The position numbers were made by a program, and so were the translations under genes. This document shows, piece by piece, positions 41,536 through 50,447 of a DNA stretch of 55,036 bases. The stretch is taken from positions 66,332 to 121,367 of the forward strand of contig NZ_LUKF01000002.1 of the NCBI RefSeq assembly GCF_001592755.1, in the 5' to 3' direction. The DNA is from Bdellovibrio bacteriovorus. Lineage in GTDB: Bacteria; Bdellovibrionota; Bdellovibrionia; Bdellovibrionales; Bdellovibrionaceae. A model generated the notes under the pieces. The model had not been told where the DNA came from, did not search any database, and saw only the letters and a program-made list of their open reading frames with translations. Numbering within the stretch: the first letter of the stretch is position 1; every line of letters starts with the position of its first letter.

Positions 41536-42876
41536 ATGGAAGACAACAACCAAGCACACGACGAAATCCAGGAGCAGGACTCCCTCATGAGTCTGACCGA
41601 CACGTGGTCAGCATTGAGCCCCGATGAACGTCGTGAAAAGTTCAAAGAACTGCCGCGCACCGAAGCCGAAGAGTTGTTTCTAAGCCTTAAGACCCATGAC
41701 CAGGCCGAACTGATCATGGAAGCGGCTCCCCTTGAAAAACGTTCTTGGATTCGCCTTCTCGCCCCGGATGACGTGGCCGATTTGATCCAGGAGATGGGTT
41801 CTGATTACCGTGACGAACTTCTAGCTCTTTTAGATCCTCAGACAAAACGCGAAGTGACGGCCCTTCTGGCTTATGCAGAAGACGCGGCCGGGGGACTGAT
41901 GAGTTCTCGTTTCGTTCGTCTTCGCCCCGACATGACGGTCGATGAAGCCATCACTTACATCCGCATTCAGGCGAAAACTCACGTCGAGACGATTTATTAC
42001 GCCTATGTTTTAGACTCAGATCAAAAACTTTTGGGCGTGGTTTCTTTCCGCGAATTGTTTTCAGCGACTCCGGGCAAGCGTATTTCTGAAATCATGCACA
42101 CCGATGTTTTGAAAGTTCCGGTTGAGATGGATCAGGAGCAGATCGGTCGTATTTTCTCTCAGCAAGATTTGATGGCCGTTCCGGTTGTAGATGAAAATGG
42201 CATCATGAAAGGTATCGTTACGTTCGATGACGTGGCGACAGCGATTCAAGAAGAAGCGACAGAAGATATCCATAAGCTCGGGGGGGTTGAAACCCTGGAT
42301 GCGCCTTATTTAAAAATCTCGATGCTAGAGATGATTAAAAAGCGCGGCGGTTGGCTTTTGATTCTCTTCTTAGGTGAAATGTTCACTGCGACGGCCATGG
42401 CTTATTACGAAGATGAGCTGGCGAAAGCCGTTGTTCTTTCTATGTTCATTCCATTGATTATTTCTTCTGGTGGTAACTCGGGCTCTCAAGCCTCCACTCT
42501 GGTGATTCGTGCCATTGCCTTGGGTGAGGTGCGCGGTCGTGACTGGTGGCGCGTTCTAGGCCGTGAAGTTCTGACAGGCTTAACACTAGGTCTGCTCTTA
42601 GGTGCGATTGGTTTTATTCGTATTCTGCTTTGGCCTAACCGCGAAAGTCTTTACACGGCTCACTACATGCTGGTCGCAGCGACAGTGGCGGCTTCGGTTG
42701 TGGGGGTTGTTTTATGGGGAACGATTTCAGGATCCATGCTTCCCTTCATTCTTAAGAAAGTGGGATTTGACCCCGCTTCGGCTTCAGCTCCTGCGGTTGC
42801 GACTCTTGTCGACGTCACGGGACTTGTGATCTATTTCACGGCGGCAAGTTTATTCTTAACAGGTGTTCTGCTTTAA
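41536..42876 (+). CDS. mgtE: Magnesium transporter MgtE
   Basis: A 446-residue MgtE-type magnesium channel/transporter. An N-terminal superhelical MgtE_N domain (about 20-130, ending A-Y-A-E-D-A-A-G-G-L-M-S-S), two CBS domains (about 135-255) that sense Mg, then five membrane helices (about 280-446). The family motif P-L-I-I-S-S-G-G-N-S-G-S-Q-A-S lines the pore. Start at the ATG at 41536 with GGAG seven bases upstream; the GTG just before is a worse fit. It is gated by intracellular Mg through the CBS domains rather than by a visible riboswitch. Confidence 0.95.
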   Translation: MEDNNQAHDEIQEQDSLMSLTDTWSALSPDERREKFKELPRTEAEELFLSLKTHDQAELIMEAAPLEKRSWIRLLAPDDVADLIQEMGSDYRDELLALLDPQTKREVTALLAYAEDAAGGLMSSRFVRLRPDMTVDEAITYIRIQAKTHVETIYYAYVLDSDQKLLGVVSFRELFSATPGKRISEIMHTDVLKVPVEMDQEQIGRIFSQQDLMAVPVVDENGIMKGIVTFDDVATAIQEEATEDIHKLGGVETLDAPYLKISMLEMIKKRGGWLLILFLGEMFTATAMAYYEDELAKAVVLSMFIPLIISSGGNSGSQASTLVIRAIALGEVRGRDWWRVLGREVLTGLTLGLLLGAIGFIRILLWPNRESLYTAHYMLVAATVAASVVGVVLWGTISGSMLPFILKKVGFDPASASAPAVATLVDVTGLVIYFTAASLFLTGVLL

Positions 42877-42897
42877 TAAGTTTGAAAATGAAAAAAG

Positions 42898-42930
42898 AAA
42901 AAGGCTTCGTGATTGCACGAAGCCTTTTTT
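42898..42930. terminator. Bidirectional terminator between mgtE and the subtilase
   Basis: A 14-bp stem AAAAAGGCTTCGTG / CACGAAGCCTTTTT with a 4-base loop and T tail. Confidence 0.93.
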
Positions 42931-42952
42931 GTTTTTGAATTAAGTTCTTAGA

Positions 42953-44824
42953 TTAAGTCTTGATCAGACCTGATGTCCAATCGCGGATCATAGCCAGAGT
43001 TCCCTGTTTCGCGTTGGCGAACTGAACACCGTAGGCTTGGTTCTTCTCGCTCCACACGACTTGACCTTGCACCTCGATGACTTCATGGCCATCTGGACTT
43101 TGGATTCGCATCGTGACGATACCACCTTTATCAAGGGCCGCATCGGCGTTGAATGACAAACCACCTTCAGAGATCGTGTTCACATTACCGACGAGTTCGC
43201 GGTCTCCGACCATCACGCGGATTTCAGAACTCATTTTAAAGCGATCATATTTACGTTTATTTTTTGGATCACGAGATCGCAACACTTGCCAGAAAGCCAG
43301 TGGCGCCATCAAAAGACCGATCACCACCGCAATAGCACCCGCTCCACCACCTTGACCCGAGCCAGGACCGTTTTGTGTGACGGCTTTCACCAAACCACAA
43401 CCCGCACCACCACCGCCCGGAGACGAAGACGCTTGCTCTGTAAGATAATAAGGCTTGTAGTCAGGTTGCACGGAAGATGTCGTCGCCATTTGCTGAGAAG
43501 TGCGGATCATTTCATAAGCATCAATCCGAGCACTCGTGTAGACGAAATTATTCAGGTAACTATTCGCCGCACTCGTTCCCAAAATCAATTGCTTCATTTG
43601 GTAGCCCGACAAGGACGGGGCCTCACGGAAAGCCAACGCCGCAACACCCGCTACAAACGGAGCTGCCATACTTGTTCCTGACATTTTAATGGTCGTATTA
43701 CCAGGGACTGTACTTTCAATATACTCACCCGGACTGGCGATATGAACTGTCGAAGCGCCATAGTTTGAAAATCCCGAAAGATCATCAAAACGTGTTGAAG
43801 AGGCAATCGAGATATTGCTTGGAACATCATAGTTCGCCGGATACATCGGCTTCGCATCGTTATTGTTTCCGTAGTTACCAGCGGCAGACACCACAAGCAC
43901 ACGACGGTCATAGGCATACGTGATTGCATCATGAAGGGCACGGCTGTAATTACCACCACCCCAAGAGTTATTAATCACGCGCGCGCCATTATTAATAGCG
44001 TAATAAATCGCGCGAATCGCATTTGACGTAGAACCCGATCCATCCGCGCCCAAGAATTTCAAAGGCATGATTTGGATTTTAGATTCCTGCAATGGACGAG
44101 CGAAAATATTTTGGCCGGTACCGACGACAATACCCGCAACGTGAGTTCCGTGATCGTCATCATCCATAAAGTTGCTGTTGTTAGTAATGAAATTCCAGCC
44201 ATTGACGTCGTCGACATAACCATTTTGGTCATCGTCAACACCTGGAGTGCCGGCCGCTTCTACCGGATTCACCCACAAAGCACCTGTTCCACCAGAGCCA
44301 TAAGGCTTAAAGACATCATGGTATCTATCAAGCCCCGTATCCACGACCGCCACGACGACTTTGCCATTTTGTGCACTCAAAGGTGAAAGAAGGGGCCACG
44401 AACGGGCGATGCCCGTTGAAGCATCGGACTGCGAATAGACATTTGAATCCGTCGCCGCAAAACTGCTGTGGGCGAATTGCTCATAAGTCAAACGCTCAAC
44501 AGGTTCGTTCGGAGTGATTTCTGTTTTATCCAAAATATAGTTGGGCTCGATGTACTCGACATCGGGGTCATTTTTCAGGGCCTCAAAGTTGGTTTTTTCC
44601 TCGGCACCCGACTTCATCGTGACTTGCATGATGTCCAAGCCCGGGAAGCTGGCCTTCATCGAAGCCTTACCTAAAAGCTTTGTTTGGGCAATCGCAGCCC
44701 CCCCTGAAGAGGCCTTAAATTTAATAAGGTACTCCCCAGGAACAACCCTAGGTTCGTTCTGCGCAAATGCCGCAGAGCTCAGAAGACTGTAAGAAATAAA
44801 TAGACCGCCTAGAATCCGTTTCAC
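42953..44824 (-). CDS. Subtilisin-like protease with C-terminal membrane helix and PilZ domain
   Basis: A 623-residue fusion. Signal peptide (1-21), inhibitor I9-like propeptide (about 27-100), then an S8 catalytic domain with Asp162 (V-V-D-T-G), His225 (D-H-G-T-H), oxyanion Asn317 and Ser385 (G-T-S-M-A-A-P). A Gly-rich linker with G-C-G (about 470-495) leads to one membrane helix (495-515), a basic stop (R-S-R-D-P-K-N-K-R-K) and a PilZ domain (523-615) with R-x-x-x-R at 524-528 and T-I-S-E-G-G in place of D-x-S-x-x-G. So the protease faces the periplasm and the PilZ domain the cytosol, suggesting c-di-GMP control of an outside protease. Start is GTG with AGGAG six bases upstream. Confidence 0.9.
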   Translation of the reverse strand: MKRILGGLFISYSLLSSAAFAQNEPRVVPGEYLIKFKASSGGAAIAQTKLLGKASMKASFPGLDIMQVTMKSGAEEKTNFEALKNDPDVEYIEPNYILDKTEITPNEPVERLTYEQFAHSSFAATDSNVYSQSDASTGIARSWPLLSPLSAQNGKVVVAVVDTGLDRYHDVFKPYGSGGTGALWVNPVEAAGTPGVDDDQNGYVDDVNGWNFITNNSNFMDDDDHGTHVAGIVVGTGQNIFARPLQESKIQIMPLKFLGADGSGSTSNAIRAIYYAINNGARVINNSWGGGNYSRALHDAITYAYDRRVLVVSAAGNYGNNNDAKPMYPANYDVPSNISIASSTRFDDLSGFSNYGASTVHIASPGEYIESTVPGNTTIKMSGTSMAAPFVAGVAALAFREAPSLSGYQMKQLILGTSAANSYLNNFVYTSARIDAYEMIRTSQQMATTSSVQPDYKPYYLTEQASSSPGGGGAGCGLVKAVTQNGPGSGQGGGAGAIAVVIGLLMAPLAFWQVLRSRDPKNKRKYDRFKMSSEIRVMVGDRELVGNVNTISEGGLSFNADAALDKGGIVTMRIQSPDGHEVIEVQGQVVWSEKNQAYGVQFANAKQGTLAMIRDWTSGLIKT

Positions 44825-44884
44825 CGGTTCTCCTTTGACCCTCTTCTTGTCGGTCGGAAGTCGGGGGTTGTTTAGTGAAAAAGC

Positions 44885-44900
44885 TGTCTCATTATGAGAA
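44885..44900. promoter_or_regulatory. Copy 6 of the recurring palindromic element
   Basis: TGTCTCATTATGAGAA, containing the perfect palindrome TCTCAT-T-ATGAGA (44887-44899), between the divergent subtilase-PilZ gene and the DUF502 gene. Confidence 0.5.
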
Positions 44901-44911
44901 TGCGCAAGGTC

Positions 44912-44940
44912 TTGAAGAGCCTCGACTTAGCTGATATTTA
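44912..44940 (+). promoter_or_regulatory. Sigma-70-like promoter for the DUF502 operon
   Basis: TTGAAG (44912-44917), a 17-base spacer and TATTTA (44935-44940). The palindromic element copy 6 lies directly upstream of the -35 box. Confidence 0.5.
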
Positions 44941-44979
44941 AATTGAACCGATACGCGAACAAAGACGGGACATCCAGCT

Positions 44980-45588
44980 ATGAAACAACTTCAGAAAATC
45001 TTCTTGCAAGGTCTTGTGACTTTCTTACCGATTGCGCTGACGATCTACATCATCTACGCCGGTATTGCTATTGTCGATAGCTTCTTAGGAGATGCTCTTC
45101 GCCAAGTTCTTCCCATTTACATTCCTGGTTTGGGTTTCTTGCTCACTGTTCTTCTGATTTTCTTATTGGGCTTGATGCTGAACAACCTTCTTGCAGGTGG
45201 TATCTTTTCCAAGATGGAACAGCGACTGACGCAAGTTCCTTTTATCAAAGCAATCTACTCTCCCCTGCGCGATCTAATGAATCTGTTTTCTAAAGGTGGC
45301 GGACCGGGTGGCCTGCAAAAGGTTGTCTTGGTCGACCTGGGAGACACTGGCATTCGTGCTTTGGGCTTAGTGACTCGTGAAAACTTCCGTGACGTTCCTG
45401 CTATTGAACAAAACGCCGATGATCGCATCGCGGTTTACATCCCGATGAGTTATGGTTTAGGGGGATTCACTTTGATGGTGCCTCGCTCTCGCCTGACTCC
45501 ACTGGATATGCCGATTGAAAAAGCGATGAGCTTAGCCATCACAGGTTGGGTGAAAGCCGATAGCAAGCCCGAAGGAGAAAAGAAATAA
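44980..45588 (+). CDS. DUF502-family membrane protein
   Basis: A 202-residue inner-membrane protein with two helices near the N-terminus (about 10-32 and 48-70) and a cytosolic or periplasmic beta-rich tail. The G-L-V-T-F-L-P-I-A-L-T-I-Y, P-G-L-G-F-L-L-T, V-P-F-I-K-A-I-Y-S-P-L-R-D and P-M-S-Y-G-L-G-G-F-T segments are typical of DUF502 (COG2928), widely conserved and without known function, although plant homologues (COV/LCV) affect membrane traffic. It overlaps the next gene by one base, so it is translationally coupled to it. Confidence 0.9.
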   Translation: MKQLQKIFLQGLVTFLPIALTIYIIYAGIAIVDSFLGDALRQVLPIYIPGLGFLLTVLLIFLLGLMLNNLLAGGIFSKMEQRLTQVPFIKAIYSPLRDLMNLFSKGGGPGGLQKVVLVDLGDTGIRALGLVTRENFRDVPAIEQNADDRIAVYIPMSYGLGGFTLMVPRSRLTPLDMPIEKAMSLAITGWVKADSKPEGEKK

Positions 45589-47003
45589 TGTCTGAAGCTC
45601 CGGCGGTAGAAACCACTTTAGGTAAAGCGCTAAAAATAAATAAAGACCTGAGTCGCTACGGGGCTTTTGCAGAAATCGGCGCGGGTCAGGAAGTTGCTCG
45701 TCACTTCTTTCAAGCTGGAAAAGCTTCGCAAACTATTGCCAAGACGATCTCTGCTTACGACATGATTGTCAGTGATGATATCTATGGTCGCGAAGCCAAC
45801 GGACGTTATGTCTGTGAATCCCGTCTGCAAAAAATGTTAGGTCACGAGTACGATCTTTTAGTGGATCGTTTGGCAGAGACCCGCGGTAAAAACACCTGTT
45901 TCTTTTCTTTCGCTAACACCGTCGCCACGGCTTCTTCTGGAAGCAACAAACAGTCTCACGGCTGGATGGGTGTGCGTTTTCAAACAAAGCCTAACGGTCC
46001 TTCCAACGATATCATCTTGCATGTTCGCATGTTGGATCGCCATCGCTTGCAACAGCAAGAAGCCCTGGGTGTTCTGGGTGTGAATCTTTTGAATTGTGCC
46101 TTCTATGGTATTGAGAAAGTGACAGAGTTCATTCCGCATCTAGTGGAAGGACTTAAAGAAGGTCAGATCATCATCGACGTTATTAAATTCAATGGTCCTG
46201 CCTTAAAGCACTTTGATGTGCGTTTGATGAACTTAGAACTTGTCCGTCGTAAGCTTGCAGAGGCGATTTTATTCTCTCCACAGAATGAGATCCTGAATGT
46301 TTCTGACGCGATTTACGGAAAGTCTTTGTTGATTCAACGAGGCACCTTCCGTCCCGTCACTTCCACTCACCTGGATGTCTTCCAAAAAGGTCTGGCGCAA
46401 ATGAAGGGCGATGTGCGCTTGAGCGAAGGCAAAGATTTAGATGTCCTGCCGATGATGGAACTGACCATGCACAATCTGCAGATGGACGGTCACCTTAACG
46501 AAAAAGACTTCTTGGACCGTGTTGAAACTTTGACGAGTCTGGGTTTTCACGTTTTGATTTCGAACTTCTTCCTGTTCTATAACTTAAAAAGATTCATCCG
46601 TCGTTACAACTCGCACTTTATGGCGTTGGTTGTAGGCGCCACACATTTAGAAAAGCTTTTCACGGAAGATCACTACAAGAATTTAGAAGGCGGTCTCTTA
46701 GAAGGCCTTGGCAAACTGCTTGAGCAGAAAACCAAGGTTTATATTTATCCGCATAAAACATCGCAGGTGTGTTTAACGACGAAGAGCTTTTTTCCGGCTC
46801 CGCACCTTCGCCATATCTATGCTTACTTTTCAGAGAATAAGCAAATCGTGGATATTTCTGGCTGTGATGAGACGGCAGATTATCTGCACTCTATCGACGT
46901 GATGAAGATGATCGAAGCTGGGAATCCGGCGTGGGAAAATCTGGTTCCCGCAAGCGTGCGTGACCTGATCAAAGCAAAACAGCTTTTCGGCTATAAGAAA
47001 TAA
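45588..47003 (+). CDS. Conserved protein of unknown function, 471 aa
   Basis: A cytosolic protein of a widely conserved but uncharacterised family. The N-terminal motif G-A-F-A-E-I-G-A-G-Q-E-V-A-R-H-F-F, followed by A-K-T-I-S-A-Y-D-M, and H-G-W-M-G-V-R-F near 125 are characteristic of proteins that databases label loosely as nicotinate-nucleotide adenylyltransferase or TonB-dependent receptor; neither label is supported by visible motifs (no nucleotidyltransferase H-x-G-H, no signal or barrel). AAGGAG precedes the start. It overlaps the DUF502 stop by one base (TAATG), so the two are made together and may act in the same process. Confidence 0.75.
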   Translation: MSEAPAVETTLGKALKINKDLSRYGAFAEIGAGQEVARHFFQAGKASQTIAKTISAYDMIVSDDIYGREANGRYVCESRLQKMLGHEYDLLVDRLAETRGKNTCFFSFANTVATASSGSNKQSHGWMGVRFQTKPNGPSNDIILHVRMLDRHRLQQQEALGVLGVNLLNCAFYGIEKVTEFIPHLVEGLKEGQIIIDVIKFNGPALKHFDVRLMNLELVRRKLAEAILFSPQNEILNVSDAIYGKSLLIQRGTFRPVTSTHLDVFQKGLAQMKGDVRLSEGKDLDVLPMMELTMHNLQMDGHLNEKDFLDRVETLTSLGFHVLISNFFLFYNLKRFIRRYNSHFMALVVGATHLEKLFTEDHYKNLEGGLLEGLGKLLEQKTKVYIYPHKTSQVCLTTKSFFPAPHLRHIYAYFSENKQIVDISGCDETADYLHSIDVMKMIEAGNPAWENLVPASVRDLIKAKQLFGYKK

Positions 47004-47009
47004 GAAATT

Positions 47010-47138
47010 TTAATTCAGACCTTTTTTGCGACGGGCTTTGTGTTCATAGATCACATAGCCCACGATAATTGTCGAAGAGATGAAAACAATCCCGAAGATG
47101 ATCTCAATGTTGTAGATAAAATCAAGAAGCCTAAACAT
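47010..47138 (-). CDS. 42-residue single-helix membrane protein
   Basis: A short frame, easily missed: M-F-R-L-L-D-F-I-Y-N-I-E then an uninterrupted hydrophobic helix (I-I-F-G-I-V-F-I-S-S-T-I-I-V-G-Y-V) and a basic tail (K-A-R-R-K-K-G). This is the shape of a real small membrane protein with its C-terminus in the cytosol. It is convergent with the preceding gene, ending 6 bases from its stop. No clear ribosome binding site is seen, so evidence rests on composition. It resembles the small membrane proteins that bind and regulate transporters or enzymes. Confidence 0.5.
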   Translation of the reverse strand: MFRLLDFIYNIEIIFGIVFISSTIIVGYVIYEHKARRKKGLN

Positions 47139-47229
47139 TATAAAGTTGATCGGCTTATACTCAATTTAAGTAAACCTCACAAACGTTATAAAGACGAATT
47201 CCTAACAAATTGTAATCATGTGTTCCAAT

Positions 47230-47258
47230 AAAAAAGCCCCTTCTTCAGGGGCTTTTTT
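47230..47258. terminator. Bidirectional terminator before the leucyl aminopeptidase gene end
   Basis: AAAAAAGCCCC / GGGGCTTTTTT, 11-bp stem with a 7-base loop. Confidence 0.92.
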
Positions 47259-47265
47259 GGTAATT

Positions 47266-48807
47266 CTACTCTTGGGTCCTGTTCCGTAAAAATTCAATCA
47301 AACACTGCACAGGTTGTCCGCTCCCTCCGCTGGAAGTCAAAGCACCTTGAGCTTTATCCGACCATGCGTAGACGTCTAAGTGAGCCCATTTTTTTCCACG
47401 TACGAATTTTTGTAAGAACAAGGCAGCCGTGATAGCTCCTCCGAATCCGCCACCTGAGTTTTTGAAATCCGCAAATGGCGAAGACAAGTCACCGAAGTAC
47501 TTATCAAACAAAGGCATGCGCCAGTTCAAATCACCTGCTCTTTGACCGGCACGAGTGATGGCGGTTGCTAGTTCATCATCGTTCGAGAAAAGACCGGCAA
47601 TCTCAGCACCCAATCCTACTTTGATTGCGCCCGTCAATGTCGCCACGTCAATAACGTATTCTGGTTCGTCAGCACCTTTCACGGTGCAAGCCACATCAAG
47701 AACATCGGCAAGCACCAAACGCCCTTCGGCATCGGTGTTGTCAATTTCGACGCGAAGTCCGTTGCGAGCGGTGATGACATCACTTGGACGGAATGACTTT
47801 CCGTCCACCGCATTTTCAGCCAAAGCCAAATAAAAATCCACTGGACCTGGGTAAGCACTTTCTGCCACCCACAAAGCCAGACCGATGACACTCGCCGCCC
47901 CACCCATGTCTTTTTTCATCAAGCGCATTGCGGAAGAAGGTTTAATATCCAAACCACCGGTATCGAAAGTGATACCTTTACCAACAAAGGCGATAGGTTT
48001 TAGTTTTGATTTTTTAGCCGGACGGTATTTAAGGTGAACCATGCAAGGGCCGTGTTCAGCACCTTGTCCTACTCCCACATGCAGACCCATTTTTTCTTGA
48101 ACCAATTTCTTCGTATCCCAGATCGCCACTTTCAAAGTGGAGGGGAACGAAAGTTTTTTTGCCGCGATTTCGGCAAAAGACTCTGGGTTTAAATCATTCG
48201 GTGGCAAGTTCACTAAGTGACGAGCCAAGTTCACCGCGCGTGCACGGATCATGGCTTCTTTCACCGTGTTTTTATCAAAGCTTCCCAAAGTTTTTCTTAA
48301 AGAGACCTTTGGAAGATCAGCCAACTGCTTGCCGTCAACGAACTGACGGAAGTTATAAGTCGCCATGTCCATGCCGACCAAAGCTCCCAAATCTTGATCC
48401 TCTTCAGTTCCGTGGAACTCAATTTGCACGGCGCTTAAGTGATGCGCTTTAAAGTGAGCGACTAAAGAACCAAATTGATCGCGAGCCCATGTGTAGCCAG
48501 ATTCATCAATCAAACCGTCGTGGCCAACTGAGTTCTTCTTGCGAGAGCGAAGAATCCAAACCGGTCCCTGCTGCCCTACAAAATACACGAGGTCTTTCTC
48601 ATTTTGTTTCAAAGACGAAGCCTGCCAGTCCAAAGCATGCTGCTTAACCCACGAAGTAAACTTCGCCGTATCATCGACGCCCAAGAAATAGACAAAGCCT
48701 GTCAATTCATTCTTTACTTTAAGTTCTTTGCCGATATCGAAAGTTTCAATCCAAGAACGGAATTGAAGCTTATTCGATGTTTTTGAAGGGGCGGATTTCT
48801 TAGCCAC
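47266..48807 (-). CDS. pepA: Leucyl aminopeptidase (M17 family)
   Basis: A 513-residue cytosolic dimetal aminopeptidase. The family signature N-T-D-A-E-G-R-L-V-L-A-D is present, as are the metal-site segments F-V-G-K-G-I-T-F-D-T-G-G-L-D-I-K and K-K-D-M-G-G-A-A. The N-terminal macro-like domain precedes it, giving normal length. The gene starts at GTG with GAGG eight bases upstream. Active-site residues appear intact, so it should release N-terminal amino acids, useful both in normal turnover and in digesting prey peptides. Some PepA proteins also bind DNA; nothing here shows that. Confidence 0.94.
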   Translation of the reverse strand: MAKKSAPSKTSNKLQFRSWIETFDIGKELKVKNELTGFVYFLGVDDTAKFTSWVKQHALDWQASSLKQNEKDLVYFVGQQGPVWILRSRKKNSVGHDGLIDESGYTWARDQFGSLVAHFKAHHLSAVQIEFHGTEEDQDLGALVGMDMATYNFRQFVDGKQLADLPKVSLRKTLGSFDKNTVKEAMIRARAVNLARHLVNLPPNDLNPESFAEIAAKKLSFPSTLKVAIWDTKKLVQEKMGLHVGVGQGAEHGPCMVHLKYRPAKKSKLKPIAFVGKGITFDTGGLDIKPSSAMRLMKKDMGGAASVIGLALWVAESAYPGPVDFYLALAENAVDGKSFRPSDVITARNGLRVEIDNTDAEGRLVLADVLDVACTVKGADEPEYVIDVATLTGAIKVGLGAEIAGLFSNDDELATAITRAGQRAGDLNWRMPLFDKYFGDLSSPFADFKNSGGGFGGAITAALFLQKFVRGKKWAHLDVYAWSDKAQGALTSSGGSGQPVQCLIEFLRNRTQE

Positions 48808-48827
48808 TGTATTTCCTCACTTTTAGT

Positions 48828-48857
48828 TTGTGATTACGACGAAAAATTCCGTAAAAT
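48828..48857 (+). promoter_or_regulatory. Promoter suggesting a leaderless mRNA for the EEP gene
   Basis: TTGTGA (48828-48833), an 18-base spacer and TAAAAT (48852-48857). The expected start point falls at or next to the ATG (48864), which has no ribosome binding site. Confidence 0.45.
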
Positions 48858-48863
48858 CATAAT

Positions 48864-49895
48864 ATGACGTGGACTGAGACCACAAATTTAAAATTATGCT
48901 TACTCAATGCAGAGAACCTCTTTTTGATGTTCGACGGAACACCAGGGAAAGAGGTTCTGGATTTGAAAGAGACTCAGTGGCAGCGTCTTTCCACTTCCGT
49001 TTACGAAAATAAATCACTTAAGAAGACCGAAGACATCGCCAAAGCTTTGAAAGAGATCAATGCCGACATCGTTATGCTGTGCGAAGTCGGAGGTTTTGAG
49101 TCCTTAAAAAACTTCAACCTTCTCTTTATGGATGAGGCCTATTCGCCTTGTTTGATTGAAGGAAACTCAGAACGCAATATCGACGTGGGTTTTTTAATCC
49201 GCAAAAACTCTCCGTTTTACTTTGATCTTCAATCCAATAAAAACCGCCCGATCAATTATCTTTATCCGCACGAAAGACAAAGCCTGCAACACGGCTACCC
49301 GGTCAAAGGCGGCAAGGTCACCACCAGCCATCGCTTTTCTCGCGACGTTGCGGAGCTGCGCCTTTTTAAAAATGATAAAGAAAAGCCGTTTTTAATTATT
49401 TTGCTCGCCCATTTAAAATCCCGTTTGGATCCTGAGCGCATTGATCCGAACGGCTTTGAACGCCGCCAAGCCGAGCTTCGCACTTTGCTAGAAATCTATC
49501 GGGAGTTGGAAATCGTTCATCCCGACGTCCCTATTTTAGTGGCCGGAGATTTTAACGGGAACGCGAGCCTGATTAATACAGATGAAGAATTCAAAGATAT
49601 CTATACCCAAACTCCGCTGAAGGATATTTTTGAAGTGATGGGGTTGCCAGCCGAAGCCCGCGCAACTTTTTATCAAGTTCGCAACGGCCAACGCGTGGAA
49701 GGTCGACAGATCGACTTCGCCTTTCTTTCGCCGACTTTGCAGAAGTTGATCAAGCCCGGATCCGCCCATGTTCATAAGTTTAAAGATGAATTTGGCATGG
49801 AAAGAGACGTGCCAAGAACTATGGACGCAAAATCCCATTTTCCTTCGGATCACAATCCCATTGTGTTTGAAATCGAGAACCTCATTCTCAAATAA
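48864..49895 (+). CDS. Endonuclease/exonuclease/phosphatase (EEP) family protein
   Basis: A 343-residue cytosolic protein of the Mg-dependent DNase I-like EEP fold. Motifs in order: N-A-E-N-L-F near the start, M-L-C-E-V-G-G (metal Glu), A-G-D-F-N-G-N, I-D-F-A-F-L-S-P and S-D-H-N-P-I-V-F (catalytic Asp-His). It has no signal peptide and could be a DNase, RNase or phosphodiesterase. Members with the first motif I/N-x-E-N-L-F are often nucleases. Not coupled to its neighbours. The absence of a ribosome binding site suggests a leaderless transcript. Confidence 0.85.
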   Translation: MTWTETTNLKLCLLNAENLFLMFDGTPGKEVLDLKETQWQRLSTSVYENKSLKKTEDIAKALKEINADIVMLCEVGGFESLKNFNLLFMDEAYSPCLIEGNSERNIDVGFLIRKNSPFYFDLQSNKNRPINYLYPHERQSLQHGYPVKGGKVTTSHRFSRDVAELRLFKNDKEKPFLIILLAHLKSRLDPERIDPNGFERRQAELRTLLEIYRELEIVHPDVPILVAGDFNGNASLINTDEEFKDIYTQTPLKDIFEVMGLPAEARATFYQVRNGQRVEGRQIDFAFLSPTLQKLIKPGSAHVHKFKDEFGMERDVPRTMDAKSHFPSDHNPIVFEIENLILK

Positions 49896-49976
49896 CTGTA
49901 TTTTCGCACTACATTGCAGATCTAAAAGGTTCGCCCATTGACCTTTTTCGAGGACGAATTTATCCTTTATTTCACT

Positions 49977-50366
49977 ATGGCAATGCAAAAAACAACGACT
50001 CCTGATTTTCAGATCTCCGCGAAAGTGGTCTACGTGCCCTCAGAATCACGTCCTGAGCAGGGTTATCACTTTTTCGCGTATAAAATCGCGATCACGAACA
50101 AAGGCGAAGTTCCTGCTCAATTGATGAGCCGCCACTGGGTCATCACGGATTCATCAGGCAAAAAAGAAGAAGTTCGTGGCCCCGGAGTTGTCGGTGTGCA
50201 GCCAAAAATCCAACCCGGTCAAACTTTCGAATACGACAGCGCCTGCCCGCTCAATGCGTCAACTGGCAGCATGCAAGGTCGCTATTACTTCGTAGCCGAA
50301 AATGGAGAGAGCTTCAGCGTCGAAATCCCTGAGTTCTTCCTTATTGCTCCTCACGCTCTTCACTAA
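49977..50366 (+). CDS. apaG: ApaG-domain protein
   Basis: A 129-residue fibronectin-like ApaG protein. The sequence V-V-Y-V-P-S-E-S-R-P-E-Q-G-Y-H-F-F-A-Y-K-I, then S-R-H-W-V-I-T-D-S-S-G, the G-x-G-V-V-G-V-Q-P segment and G-S-M-Q-G-R-Y-Y match ApaG along its whole length. ApaG influences Co/Mg levels in Salmonella; its molecular role is still unclear. I use the ATG at 49977, giving the usual length of about 125; the upstream TTG frame is unlikely. It has no operon partner. Confidence 0.92.
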   Translation: MAMQKTTTPDFQISAKVVYVPSESRPEQGYHFFAYKIAITNKGEVPAQLMSRHWVITDSSGKKEEVRGPGVVGVQPKIQPGQTFEYDSACPLNASTGSMQGRYYFVAENGESFSVEIPEFFLIAPHALH

Positions 50367-50447
50367 AAAACAGGTCCAGTTTTTCAATAAAACGCTAGAA
50401 CTTGAAAACCAAGCCGTGCTAAACCCTTTTTCGATTTAGGGGGCGTT

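Noticed and set aside
43077-43355. Open frames antisense to the subtilase gene
   Set aside because: Shadow frames of a well-supported gene; no start signals.
45588-47003. Nicotinate-nucleotide adenylyltransferase or TonB receptor label
   Set aside because: No nucleotidyltransferase motif, signal peptide or barrel is visible; the labels appear to be inherited errors.
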